Below the pieces are notes generated by a model that had not been told where the DNA came from, made no database searches, and worked only from the letters and a program-made list of their open reading frames with translations. This document shows positions 28,570-36,435 of a stretch of DNA of 37,466 nt, one piece after another. The DNA comes from an uncultured SAR86 cluster bacterium. GTDB lineage: Bacteria > Pseudomonadota > Gammaproteobacteria > Magnimaribacterales > AG-339-G14. Each line of letters starts with the position of its first letter. Position 1 is the first letter of the stretch. Made by a program: the position numbers and the translations under genes. The DNA is taken from contig CASICS010000013.1 in NCBI GenBank assembly GCA_949373255.1, forward strand, positions 1 to 37,466. Direction: 5' to 3'.

Positions 28570-29760
28570 TTAAATAATATTTTCTTCTTTTAATTCTGAG
28601 ATTTGATCTTCAGTCATACCCAGCCAGTCTTCTAATATTTCTGCAGAGTGCTCACCAAGTGTTGGGGCTGAATTAAATTCAGCAACGGAATTACTTAATT
28701 TGATTGGATTGCCAGGCATTTTAACTTTAGTCCCTGAAGGCTGCTCAACTTCAACTATCATGTCTCTTTTAATCAAGTCAGGGTCACTCAAAGCTTCAGA
28801 AAATTTATTTACTGGACCGCATGGCACTCTATTTTCTTGTAGCAAATCTAGCCAATGTTGGGTGGACTTATTGATTAGAATATCTCCTAACACTTGATCT
28901 ATTTTTTCTCTATCCTCAAAACGCCCTGTCACTGTTTGGTATTTTTCAATATCTAATGAACTTAAATCTAAGGCTTTTATTAGGTTTGGCCAAAAAGTTT
29001 CATGGACCACACTGATGGTTATAAATCCATCCATTGTTTTATAAGTATTAAAAGGGGTGTGCAAAACATGCTTATTACCTATAGGTTCTGGATCCTTGCC
29101 TGAAATTAAGTGCATAGTAGCCATATAATTTAAGAGGCTCACCTGACAGTCCAACATAGAAATATCTACTTGCTCGCCCTCACCTGAATTATCTCGATTT
29201 CTTAAAGAAGTTAAAATTCCTATCATTGCAAATAAACCAGTAGATAAATCAGCTATAGGAGCACCCATTTTTACTGGGTTATCTGAATCAATACCAGTTA
29301 CTGACATTAATCCGCTATAACCCTGAATGATATTATCGTAAGCAGGTCGATTGAGATCGGTTTCTCCAAAACCACTTATTGAACAAGCGATTATCTTGGG
29401 ATTATGTTTTTTTAAGCTCTCAAAATCTATTTTTAATCTTTTAGTTACGCCCATACTAAAATTATCAATTACTACATCTGCTCGTTTAACCAATTCATAA
29501 AAAATATTTAATCCGGGAGGACTTTTTAAATCCAATGTTAAGCTTTTTTTATTTCTTCCAAGAGTAAGATGATAGGCGCCAACGCCTTCTACAGAATTTT
29601 CTGGATCGTCTTTTAACAAACCTCGAGTTATTTCACCAGTCAGAGGAGGTTCAATTTTTATTATTTCTGCGCCTAAATCAGCAAGAATCATAGTGCCGTA
29701 AGGACCGGCTACCATATGCGTTAGATCGAGAATTTTTATGCCTTTTAAAGGGGCCGACAT
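28570..29760 (-). CDS. CaiB/BaiF family III CoA-transferase
   Basis: Moves CoA between acyl groups via an aspartyl intermediate. The 396-residue protein has LDLTHMVAGPYGTMILADLGAEIIKIE, NKKSLTLDLK, DVVIDNFSMG and the catalytic Asp in PAYDNIIQGYSGLMS, with the interlocked C-terminal segment ending CGPVNKFSEAL. The neighbours encode a MaoC-like hydratase and a CitE-like lyase, as in itaconate or mesaconate catabolism (Ict-Ich-Ccl) and the mesaconyl-CoA section of the 3-hydroxypropionate bi-cycle. The specific substrate is inferred; carnitine, formyl or other CoA donors remain possible. Confidence 0.9.
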   Translation of the reverse strand: MSAPLKGIKILDLTHMVAGPYGTMILADLGAEIIKIEPPLTGEITRGLLKDDPENSVEGVGAYHLTLGRNKKSLTLDLKSPPGLNIFYELVKRADVVIDNFSMGVTKRLKIDFESLKKHNPKIIACSISGFGETDLNRPAYDNIIQGYSGLMSVTGIDSDNPVKMGAPIADLSTGLFAMIGILTSLRNRDNSGEGEQVDISMLDCQVSLLNYMATMHLISGKDPEPIGNKHVLHTPFNTYKTMDGFITISVVHETFWPNLIKALDLSSLDIEKYQTVTGRFEDREKIDQVLGDILINKSTQHWLDLLQENRVPCGPVNKFSEALSDPDLIKRDMIVEVEQPSGTKVKMPGNPIKLSNSVAEFNSAPTLGEHSAEILEDWLGMTEDQISELKEENII

Positions 29761-29767
29761 TTAAAAA

Positions 29768-30286
29768 TTAGTAATTAATTTTGTCATCCACAGCATGACC
29801 TTCGGTTGGAATTAAAGCAGAGCGTTTGAAAGAGGCCACCTCTATTCCGTCTTGATTCTTGCCAATAGTTTTAACAGTAACTACGCCACAATTTTCTCTA
29901 GATTTAGAGAGTCTTTTTTCTAGCACTTCTGATTCAGCGTAGAGAGTATCACCAACAAATAATGGATGAGGCAAGACAATATCAGTCCAGCCTAAGTTTG
30001 CAATTGCTTTTTGGCTAATATCACTAACGCTCATGCCAACCATCGTTGCTACAGTGAAAGTACTGTTGACTAAAGTTTTACCAAACTCTGTTGCTTTTCC
30101 ATACTCTTCATCAAAATGCAGAGGATGTGTATTCATGGTTAATAAAGTAAACCAAGTATTATCCGCTTGGGTGATTGTTCTGCCTGGACGGTGCTCGTAG
30201 ATATGTCCTACTTCAAACTCTTCGAAATACCTACCGTAGGATTCTCTGAACCTGCCGTTACCTAAATCTTTCATTCCTTTTGACAT
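29768..30286 (-). CDS. MaoC-like (R)-specific enoyl-CoA hydratase
   Basis: Single hot-dog domain of 172 residues. YGRYFEEFEVGHIYEHRPGRTITQADNTWFTLLTMNTHPLHFD contains the hydratase-2 Asp and His region, followed by NSTFTVATMVGMSVSD and VLPHPLFVGDTLYAESEV. This MaoC subgroup is often found next to CitE-like lyases. Likely role: hydrate a C5 unsaturated dicarboxyl-CoA (itaconyl- or mesaconyl-CoA) for cleavage by the neighbouring lyase. It lies 5 bases after citE and 7 before the CoA-transferase. Known mesaconyl-CoA hydratases are usually about twice as long, so the substrate is uncertain. Confidence 0.88.
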   Translation of the reverse strand: MSKGMKDLGNGRFRESYGRYFEEFEVGHIYEHRPGRTITQADNTWFTLLTMNTHPLHFDEEYGKATEFGKTLVNSTFTVATMVGMSVSDISQKAIANLGWTDIVLPHPLFVGDTLYAESEVLEKRLSKSRENCGVVTVKTIGKNQDGIEVASFKRSALIPTEGHAVDDKINY

Positions 30287-30291
30287 AAAAA

Positions 30292-31122
30292 CTAATCTTC
30301 TTTTTGATCTTCTCCGAGAGAAATTTTTAATCTCATAGCTTCTGCTATTGGCTCATCAACCATTTGTCCGTCTATTTTTACTGCTCCGCCACCAGATTTT
30401 TGGTATTCCTCAAGAACTTTTTTACCCTCTGCGATTTCTTCGGATGAAGGCGCAAAAGATTCATTAATATAATCAATTTGATCTGGATGAATTGCTGCTT
30501 TCCCTTTAAATCCTAAATTTTTAACTGCTTCTGCTTCTCTTTTTAGCCCCTCTTTATCGTCTATGTAAAAGAACGGTGCGTCTATTGTGTAAAGGTTATA
30601 CATCGCTGCTGCAGTAACAACTTTCGACCTTGCATAAAGCAACGGCTCCCAAGCTAATTTACATCCTAAGCTCGCAGAAGAATCCGCGGCTCCAAAAAAA
30701 AGTCCCACAACATCTTTAAATGCTGCGATCTGTGTAACAGTATCAATTGCTCTAGGTGTTTCTATCAAAGGTACCAATTTATTCTGGAAAGCGATCATAG
30801 GTGCAAGCGTTGCTAAGAAATCAAAACTCTGAGTTTTTGGCAGAATTATTGCTTCTATCTGATCTTGGTAAGGAGAGATTGAGTCTATGTCTTCTCTTCC
30901 AATAGCCTCCATTGCGTCATTAACCCTTACAAACAGCGGCTTAGAAAATGCATTTTCTTTTAGTAAATTGATTAATGTTTCTCGTGCTGCAAGTTTTTTA
31001 TCAGCAGGACAACCATCTTCTAAATCAAGTATGACAGCGTCAGCATTGGTTTTTAAAGCCTTCTCTAAATGTTCTTCTGTTGTGTGCCCTTTAACAAATA
31101 AATACGATTTGAAGTTGCTCAT
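30292..31122 (-). CDS. CitE-like (HpcH/HpaI) acyl-CoA lyase
   Basis: Member of the CitE/malyl-CoA/citramalyl-CoA lyase superfamily with a TIM barrel and Mg site. Motifs: LFVKGHTTEEHLEKAL, DAVILDLEDGCP, PLFVRVN, LPKTQS, PLIETPRAI (metal Glu), LFFGAADSSASLG and GFKGKAAIHPDQ. At 276 residues it fits stand-alone lyases such as citramalyl-CoA lyase rather than citrate lyase beta of the CitDEF complex, whose partners are absent. Its ATG overlaps the dsbA stop (TAATG). Together with MaoC and CoA-transferase genes it suggests conversion of a C5 CoA ester to acetyl-CoA plus an oxoacid. Confidence 0.9.
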   Translation of the reverse strand: MSNFKSYLFVKGHTTEEHLEKALKTNADAVILDLEDGCPADKKLAARETLINLLKENAFSKPLFVRVNDAMEAIGREDIDSISPYQDQIEAIILPKTQSFDFLATLAPMIAFQNKLVPLIETPRAIDTVTQIAAFKDVVGLFFGAADSSASLGCKLAWEPLLYARSKVVTAAAMYNLYTIDAPFFYIDDKEGLKREAEAVKNLGFKGKAAIHPDQIDYINESFAPSSEEIAEGKKVLEEYQKSGGGAVKIDGQMVDEPIAEAMRLKISLGEDQKED

Positions 31123-31754
31123 TAATTCTTTCTCTCTTTTTCAATTAAAAAATCCACTACATCTAATAGGTCTTGTGTACCTATGCTGCGATTACCGACA
31201 ACACGATATTTTCCGTTCACTATTAAGGTAGGGACGCCTTTTATACCGTATTTCGTGCCAAATAGTTCGGCTTTTCGTAAATTATTTTTTAATCCAAAAG
31301 AATCCCCTAAGGAATTATATTGTTCTTCAGTTATTCCGTATGTTTTCAGAAAAGGAATAATTTCTTGATCGGAAGCTAGCATTCGCTGTTGTAAATGAAT
31401 TGATTTGAATACTCCATCTATGATTTGCGGTTTATTTAATAGTTGTGCGATGAAAAATAGTTTTGCATGCGTTTCAACTGTTTTGTTCCAAATTACAGGG
31501 TACCTAAGAAAGTCGACAGATTCAGGAGCAGTCTGTTTCCACTCATTAAGCATTCCTTCTAAAACGAAACAGTGTCCACATCCAAACCAAAAAAACTCAA
31601 TAACTTCTATTTTTGAGCTATCTCTTGTCGAAAGAGGTTCGGATAAAATTTCATAATGTCGACCGGGTTTATATTTTTCTTCGGCTGCTGAGCATTGAAC
31701 GCTAAACAGAAAAACGAATGATAAAAGAATTAACTTAGTAAAGGCCTGAGACAT
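31122..31754 (-). CDS. dsbA: Thiol:disulfide interchange protein DsbA
   Basis: Periplasmic oxidant of secreted cysteines, recharged by DsbB. It has a signal peptide (LILLSFVFLFSVQCSA), the active site FFWFGCGHCFVLE with CxxC as CGHC (most gammaproteobacterial DsbA have CPHC), and the cis-Pro loop GVPTLIVNGKY near the C-terminus, in 210 residues. The start lies 20 bases inside the cytochrome c4 3' end, so they are co-transcribed, an arrangement conserved in pseudomonads. dsbB is also in the window, 4 kb away. Confidence 0.95.
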   Translation of the reverse strand: MSQAFTKLILLSFVFLFSVQCSAAEEKYKPGRHYEILSEPLSTRDSSKIEVIEFFWFGCGHCFVLEGMLNEWKQTAPESVDFLRYPVIWNKTVETHAKLFFIAQLLNKPQIIDGVFKSIHLQQRMLASDQEIIPFLKTYGITEEQYNSLGDSFGLKNNLRKAELFGTKYGIKGVPTLIVNGKYRVVGNRSIGTQDLLDVVDFLIEKERKN

Positions 31755-32382
31755 AATTTGCTACTGCTCTGATTTCTTCAAGAGTTAGACGAGATGCAAT
31801 TCCTTGCATTGCCGATCCTTTAGCGTTGTTGCCGCGAGATCCGTTTTGATAGGCTATTAAACTGGTGACTACGTATTCAGCCTTTTGACCTCCTAACATT
31901 GGATATCCTGCTGACTCTACACCTTTTCCAGCCGGGCCATGACAACCAGTACAAGCTGGCACTGCTGAGTCTATATTTCCAGCACGATATATTTTCTCAC
32001 CTAGGGCTAAATTAGTTTTATCCGATTGACCGACTTTAACTTCTTGAGAAGCATAATATGCAGCTATGTCTCTTAAATTCTTATCATCATATGGGTCTAA
32101 TATACCCATCATTGAGGCTATCATTCTCTCTCCATCTTTAACTTGCACCAGTTGATCGTAGAGATAACTTTCTCTTTGTCCGGCTAAAGTGGGCCACTGT
32201 CCTACTAGACTATTTCCGTCCGTGCCGTGACAGCCAGCACAAACCATTACTAAAGCTGAGCCCGCTTCTGCGTCTCCGCGTTCTGGTGATTTTGCTTCGG
32301 AATGTCCGCCGCCGCTTGAGGCAGCTTCAAGAAAAGATACTCCAAATACAAAAAGGGCTGAAATTATTAAATTTTTTGTCAT
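31735..32382 (-). CDS. Diheme cytochrome c4
   Basis: Periplasmic or membrane-associated diheme electron carrier donating to terminal oxidases. Two heme motifs, CAGCH and CTGCH, mark the two homologous c domains, each with a later Met (GERMIASMMG and GSAMQGIAS). The tracked ORF starts at 32427; the ATG at 32382 (MTKNLIISALFVFGVSFLEA) yields a proper signal peptide and 215 residues. An acidic/His linker precedes the first heme domain. It is divergent from engB across 73 bases and overlaps dsbA by 20 bases. Confidence 0.94.
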   Translation of the reverse strand: MTKNLIISALFVFGVSFLEAASSGGGHSEAKSPERGDAEAGSALVMVCAGCHGTDGNSLVGQWPTLAGQRESYLYDQLVQVKDGERMIASMMGILDPYDDKNLRDIAAYYASQEVKVGQSDKTNLALGEKIYRAGNIDSAVPACTGCHGPAGKGVESAGYPMLGGQKAEYVVTSLIAYQNGSRGNNAKGSAMQGIASRLTLEEIRAVANYVSGLY

Positions 32383-32455
32383 TTTTGTTCTAAATAGTGG
32401 GCTAAGCGAGCTTGAATTATATACCATAGCAAATGAATTTTCCTTTTTTTAATAC

Positions 32456-33064
32456 ATGAATAGCAAAAGTAAGTTTTTAAATATCGAATTTGTCTCTGCT
32501 TGTTCAGAGAAGAAACTATATCCTGAAGATATTGGTTTTGAAATAGCTATTTGTGGACGATCGAACTCAGGTAAATCAAGCATTATCAATGCCTTAGCTA
32601 ACTCCAAGAAGCTTGCTAAAACTTCTAATACTCCTGGACGCACTCAATCCATAAATTTCTTTAAAATCAATCAAAATGATGATCATAAACTTGTAGATTT
32701 ACCAGGTTATGGTTATGCGAAGGCTTCTAAAGCTATGAAAAGAGATTGGGGGGTTAAAATAACTGATTACATGAAATCTAGAGATTCGTTGAAGGGTGTT
32801 ATTTTAATAATGGATATCAGGCATCCTTTTCAGGAAGCGGATTATAATTTTCTAGAATGGTGTCATAGCTTTAATTTACCTATTCAGTTGCTGCTGAATA
32901 AAGCAGATAAATTATCTCGCAATAAATCTATTAATATTCTAAGAGACTCTGCTAAAGAACTTTCGAATTTTTCATTATTGGATGAACCTCAAATTTTCTC
33001 TGCAAAAACCTTTGATGGTGTCGATGAATTGGTTGGGAAAATTAAAGCCTGGATAGAATCCTAA
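32456..33064 (+). CDS. engB: Ribosome biogenesis GTPase EngB (YihA/YsxC)
   Basis: Essential GTPase acting in large-subunit assembly. G1 is CGRSNSGKSS, G2 region TSNTPGRTQSINFF, G3 DLPGYGYAKA, G4 LLNKADKL and G5 FSAKT, all in 202 residues, with the GYGYAK segment that distinguishes EngB. It is convergent with polA, a gammaproteobacterial arrangement; the 108 bases between them hold a hairpin and a candidate micro-ORF. Confidence 0.96.
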   Translation: MNSKSKFLNIEFVSACSEKKLYPEDIGFEIAICGRSNSGKSSIINALANSKKLAKTSNTPGRTQSINFFKINQNDDHKLVDLPGYGYAKASKAMKRDWGVKITDYMKSRDSLKGVILIMDIRHPFQEADYNFLEWCHSFNLPIQLLLNKADKLSRNKSINILRDSAKELSNFSLLDEPQIFSAKTFDGVDELVGKIKAWIES

Positions 33065-33066
33065 GT

Positions 33067-33101
33067 GCCCATCGATTAAAAAAGGGGGAGAATCAATGGG
33101 C
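33067..33101 (+). promoter_or_regulatory. Hairpin enclosing an RBS and start codon downstream of engB
   Basis: GCCCATCGATT (33067-33077) pairs with AATCAATGGGC (33091-33101) at 10 of 11 positions. The 13-base loop AAAAAAGGGGGAG displays a strong Shine-Dalgarno, while the ATG at 33096-33098 is fully paired in the 3' arm. Such a layout could gate translation of the 26-codon ORF or could be part of an sRNA. Function is inferred. Confidence 0.45.
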
Positions 33102-33176
33102 TCCGAGGAGAGAGTCCTCAGTTTTCTTAGGAGAAAGTATTTAGACCTTCCTCATTTAGAAAAGTTCACAAATTAA
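33096..33176 (+). CDS. Candidate 26-residue micro-ORF between engB and polA
   Basis: Too short for the ORF track. ATG at 33096 has GGGGGAG five bases upstream, among the strongest Shine-Dalgarno sequences in the window. The ORF reads MGSEERVLSFLRRKYLDL and ends EKFTN, basic and amphipathic. Its TAA overlaps the polA stop as TTAA, the same way other convergent genes in this window meet. Against it: a 26-codon ORF is not rare by chance, and this position holds the sRNAs Spot 42 or ErsA in other gammaproteobacteria. The family is not recognised. Confidence 0.4.
   Translation: MGSEERVLSFLRRKYLDLPHLEKFTN
33105..33119. other. Small G/C-rich hairpin in the engB-polA gap
   Basis: GAGGA and TCCTC form a perfect 5-base stem around GAGAG. 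Read in the polA direction the stem extends to seven pairs (one G-U wobble). A short T run follows only about 20 bases later, so it is a poor intrinsic terminator but could be a stem of a small RNA transcribed after polA. Confidence 0.3.
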
Positions 33177-35914
33177 TGTGCTTCGCCCCAATTGTTTGCA
33201 ATCCCGCTATCTACCTCTAAAGGTACGCTTAGATTTGCTGCTTTAGACATTATTTCCGATACCTTTTTTTCTACTTGTTCGGAATCTTTATCTGCGACTT
33301 CGAGAATTACCTCATCATGAACTTGTAAAATCATTTTTGCTTTTGGTTTTTCTGCCTGCAACCAATCATGAATAGAAATCATGGCAATTTTCATAATATC
33401 AGCTGCAGTACCTTGCATGGGTGCATTGATTGCTGCTCGCTCAGAGGCTTGTCTGGTTCTGCCACTATGAATTCCAGGTAAATATAAGCGTCTGCCGAAT
33501 AATGTTTCAACGAATCCTTTTTCTCTGGCTAGTTCTTTTGTCTGCGCCATATAAAGACGAACTCCTGGATACTTAGCAAAGTAGGAATCTATATAATCCT
33601 GCGCCATATTTCTTGGAATCCCTAAAGCCTTGCCTAATCCAAAGGCAGACATCCCATATATCAAACCAAAATTTATTGCTTTTGCGCTGCGGCGCTGTTC
33701 ATCTGTCACCGCCTCTCCGGGATTTCCAAAAACTTCAGCTGCCGTTGCAGAGTGAATATCTTCACCATTTTCAAAAGCTTTTATCATGCCTTTATCTTTT
33801 GATAGATGTGCCATGATTCTAAGCTCGATTTGTGAATAATCTACCGAGATTAACTTAGAGCCATTTGGGGCTATAAAGGCTTTTCTTATCATGCGCCCTT
33901 CTTCTGATTTGATTGGAATGTTCTGCAAATTAGGATCTGCAGAAGACAATCTGCCAGTTGCTGTCACCGCCTGGTGATAAGAAGTATGGACTCTGCCTGT
34001 CGTTGGAGAAATCTGATCGGGCAAACTATCGGTATAAGTATTTTTGAGTTTTGCCAAAGTTCTATGCTCTAACAAGATCTTTGGTAATTCATATTCTCGT
34101 GCCAAATCTTGTAAAACCGATTCATCGGTAGAAGGTTGTCCGCCTGGAGTTTTTTTCAAGATAGGTAGATTCATCTCATCAAAAAATATTTGACGCAAAT
34201 CTTTGGTGGAAGCCAAATTAAATTCTTTGCCCGCCGTGCTGAAAGCTTGTTCTTCGAGACCGCTTATTCGTTGACCTAAATTATTGGATTGAATGCGCAA
34301 GACTTCTGAATCAACAAGCGCACCATTTTGCTCAACTTCGGAAAGCACCTTAATCATTGGCAAATCAATTTCTGACAGAACTTTTTCTAATTTTGGGGTT
34401 TTGGCTAACTTCTCTTTTAATAACTCATAGCATCGGAAGGTGACATCTGCATCTTCAGCCGCGTAATCACTGCCCGCAGCTAGATCAACTTGATTGAAGG
34501 TTATTTGTTTGACGCCCTTACCGGCCACCTCTTCATAAGTTGTCGTTGCATAATTTAAATAAAACTTAGCCATCGCATCTAAATTGTGGCGCGTTGCCGT
34601 TGAATCTAAGACATAGGACATCAACATACTATCGCTGGCAATGTTATTTATTTCTAATCCGTGTTGAGCCAAAACATTACGATCAAATTTTATATGTTGC
34701 CCAACAACTGGTACTTTTTCTAAAAGTGGTTTTAGTTTTTCGATAACTATTTTTTTTGAAAGTTGTTTAGGCGCTCCTTCATAATCATGCTGAATTGGAA
34801 TGTAAGCTGCTTCGCCTGATTTTGCGCACAACGAAATTCCAACTAAATTAGCAACTGTGAAATCGAGACTATCGGTTTCTGTATCTAGCGCCAAAACTTT
34901 TGCTTTGGATAATTTCTTAATTAGCGCATCTAGATCTGCTTCTTTTAGGATGCATTGATATTTGGTATTTATTTTTTTAGCTGGTTCAGATTGAGTTTCG
35001 TCGGCAGCCATCGCATCATTTTTAGGTACGCCTTGTTTGGCTTTGGGAGCGGCGCCTTTTATAAGCGTCTTGAACTCAAAATCAGTGAACAACTGATGCA
35101 GTTTGTCTGAATCTCTTTTTGCGACCGCTAAATCATTTATCCCAAAATCTAATTTGACGTCTTTTTTGATGGTTGTCAGTTGTTGTGATAATTTCAGTTG
35201 CTCGATACTGTCGCGTAAATATTCTCCCACCTTGCCGGGAATTTCTTCAGCATTGGCTATGACATTCTCAACGGTTTCATATTTGGTTAACCAGTTTACG
35301 GCTGTCTTAGGTCCAACTTTGTTAACCCCGGGAATGTTGTCAGAGGTATCGCCCACTAAAGCCAGATAATCTATTATTTGGTCGGGCCTCACCCCAAACT
35401 TTTTCATCACTCCAGCTTCATCCAAAACTTCATTGCTCATGGTATTGACCAAGCGAATATTTTTCGTAACGAGTTGAGCCAGATCTTTATCCCCGGTTGA
35501 AACCACGGTTTTGATGCCTTGTGCTTCAGCTTGGGCAGCCAAAGTACCAATGACATCATCCGCTTCAACATTATCGACCACAAATATTTTTAAACCCAAG
35601 GCTTCACAAATATCATGGATGGGTTGGATTTGCGGCCTCAAGTCATCCGGCATGGGCGGACGGTTGGCTTTATATTGATCGTACATATCGTGACGAAATG
35701 TTGTACCTTTTGCATCGAAAATCATTCCCACCGGACTATTGGGATGGTCTTCTAAAATTCTCATAACCATGGTGGTGACGCCTCGAACGGCACCAGTTGG
35801 GTGGCCGCTAGAAGTTGTTAAGGGTGGCAACGCATGGTACGCGCGATAAACGTAAGACGAGCCATCTACTAGAATTACCGAGTCGTTATCTGAAGTGCTT
35901 TCTGGTTTTGCCAT
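33173..35914 (-). CDS. polA: DNA polymerase I
   Basis: Repair and Okazaki-fragment maturation polymerase, 913 residues with all three domains. 5' nuclease: VDGSSYVYRAYHALPPL, STGDKDLAQLV and GDTSDNIPGVNKVGPKTA. 3'-5' exonuclease: LALDTETDSLDF, GQHIKFDRNVL and YAAEDADVT, so proofreading residues are intact. Polymerase: DYSQIELRIMAHLS (motif A), RRSAKAINFGLIYGMSAFG (O helix), QVHDEVILEV (motif C). An Ala/Lys-rich linker (PKAKQGVPKNDAMAADET) separates the nuclease from the exonuclease. It is divergent from dsbB across 53 bases. Confidence 0.98.
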   Translation of the reverse strand: MAKPESTSDNDSVILVDGSSYVYRAYHALPPLTTSSGHPTGAVRGVTTMVMRILEDHPNSPVGMIFDAKGTTFRHDMYDQYKANRPPMPDDLRPQIQPIHDICEALGLKIFVVDNVEADDVIGTLAAQAEAQGIKTVVSTGDKDLAQLVTKNIRLVNTMSNEVLDEAGVMKKFGVRPDQIIDYLALVGDTSDNIPGVNKVGPKTAVNWLTKYETVENVIANAEEIPGKVGEYLRDSIEQLKLSQQLTTIKKDVKLDFGINDLAVAKRDSDKLHQLFTDFEFKTLIKGAAPKAKQGVPKNDAMAADETQSEPAKKINTKYQCILKEADLDALIKKLSKAKVLALDTETDSLDFTVANLVGISLCAKSGEAAYIPIQHDYEGAPKQLSKKIVIEKLKPLLEKVPVVGQHIKFDRNVLAQHGLEINNIASDSMLMSYVLDSTATRHNLDAMAKFYLNYATTTYEEVAGKGVKQITFNQVDLAAGSDYAAEDADVTFRCYELLKEKLAKTPKLEKVLSEIDLPMIKVLSEVEQNGALVDSEVLRIQSNNLGQRISGLEEQAFSTAGKEFNLASTKDLRQIFFDEMNLPILKKTPGGQPSTDESVLQDLAREYELPKILLEHRTLAKLKNTYTDSLPDQISPTTGRVHTSYHQAVTATGRLSSADPNLQNIPIKSEEGRMIRKAFIAPNGSKLISVDYSQIELRIMAHLSKDKGMIKAFENGEDIHSATAAEVFGNPGEAVTDEQRRSAKAINFGLIYGMSAFGLGKALGIPRNMAQDYIDSYFAKYPGVRLYMAQTKELAREKGFVETLFGRRLYLPGIHSGRTRQASERAAINAPMQGTAADIMKIAMISIHDWLQAEKPKAKMILQVHDEVILEVADKDSEQVEKKVSEIMSKAANLSVPLEVDSGIANNWGEAH

Positions 35915-35967
35915 GAATACTTTCGTTTAGTGGTTCGTTATACTTACTCAAGGAGTTTATTAGACCC

Positions 35968-36435
35968 ATGAGAAAAGTTCTAACCCTCATTTTAGTTTTT
36001 TGCATTGCCCTGCTTGGGACTGCTTACTATATGGAATTTGCATTAGGCTTAGAGCCTTGCGCGATGTGCATCATTCAAAGAATTGCAGTCGCCTTAGCTG
36101 GGTTAGCAGCTTTAATTGGGCTCATCCATAATCGCTATCCTAAAATCTATTTTAGCTTAACTGCGCTTTTTAGTGCAGGTGGTGCAGCTTCAGCCATTCG
36201 TCATCTATATCTGCAATCATTGCCTGCTGATCAAGTGCCTACATGCGGGCCTGACTTGAGCTATTTAATAGATCAATCCTATTTCAGTGATGCCTTGAGA
36301 ATGATGCTCATTGGTGATGGGAATTGTGCAGAAGTGATGTGGACACTAGCAGGTATTTCTATTCCAGGCTGGGTTCTAATCTGCTGTGTTGGGATTATTT
36401 CACTTTCTATTTTGGCGATTACTAAAAAAATCTAA
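35968..36435 (+). CDS. dsbB: Disulfide bond formation protein DsbB
   Basis: Inner-membrane quinone reductase that reoxidises DsbA. The 155-residue protein has four membrane helices, the first periplasmic pair in LEPCAMCIIQRIA (CxxC), the second pair in VPTCGPDLSYL and GDGNCAEVMW, and the quinone-site Arg in IIQRIA. AAGGA-like sequence (CAAGGAG) lies about 12-18 bases before the ATG. Its TAA shares a base with the rmuC ATG. The partner DsbA is encoded at 31122-31754, and ubiquinone enzymes UbiE/UbiB are also in this window. Confidence 0.95.
   Translation: MRKVLTLILVFCIALLGTAYYMEFALGLEPCAMCIIQRIAVALAGLAALIGLIHNRYPKIYFSLTALFSAGGAASAIRHLYLQSLPADQVPTCGPDLSYLIDQSYFSDALRMMLIGDGNCAEVMWTLAGISIPGWVLICCVGIISLSILAITKKI

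Noticed and set aside
32383-32427. N-terminal extension of cytochrome c4
   Set aside because: The extra 15 residues precede a normal signal peptide that begins at the ATG at 32382; they occupy the divergent promoter region.
33065-33172. Direct assignment as Spot 42 RNA
   Set aside because: The location is right but I see no similarity to Spot 42 sequence nor its strong terminator, so I report only a positional possibility.
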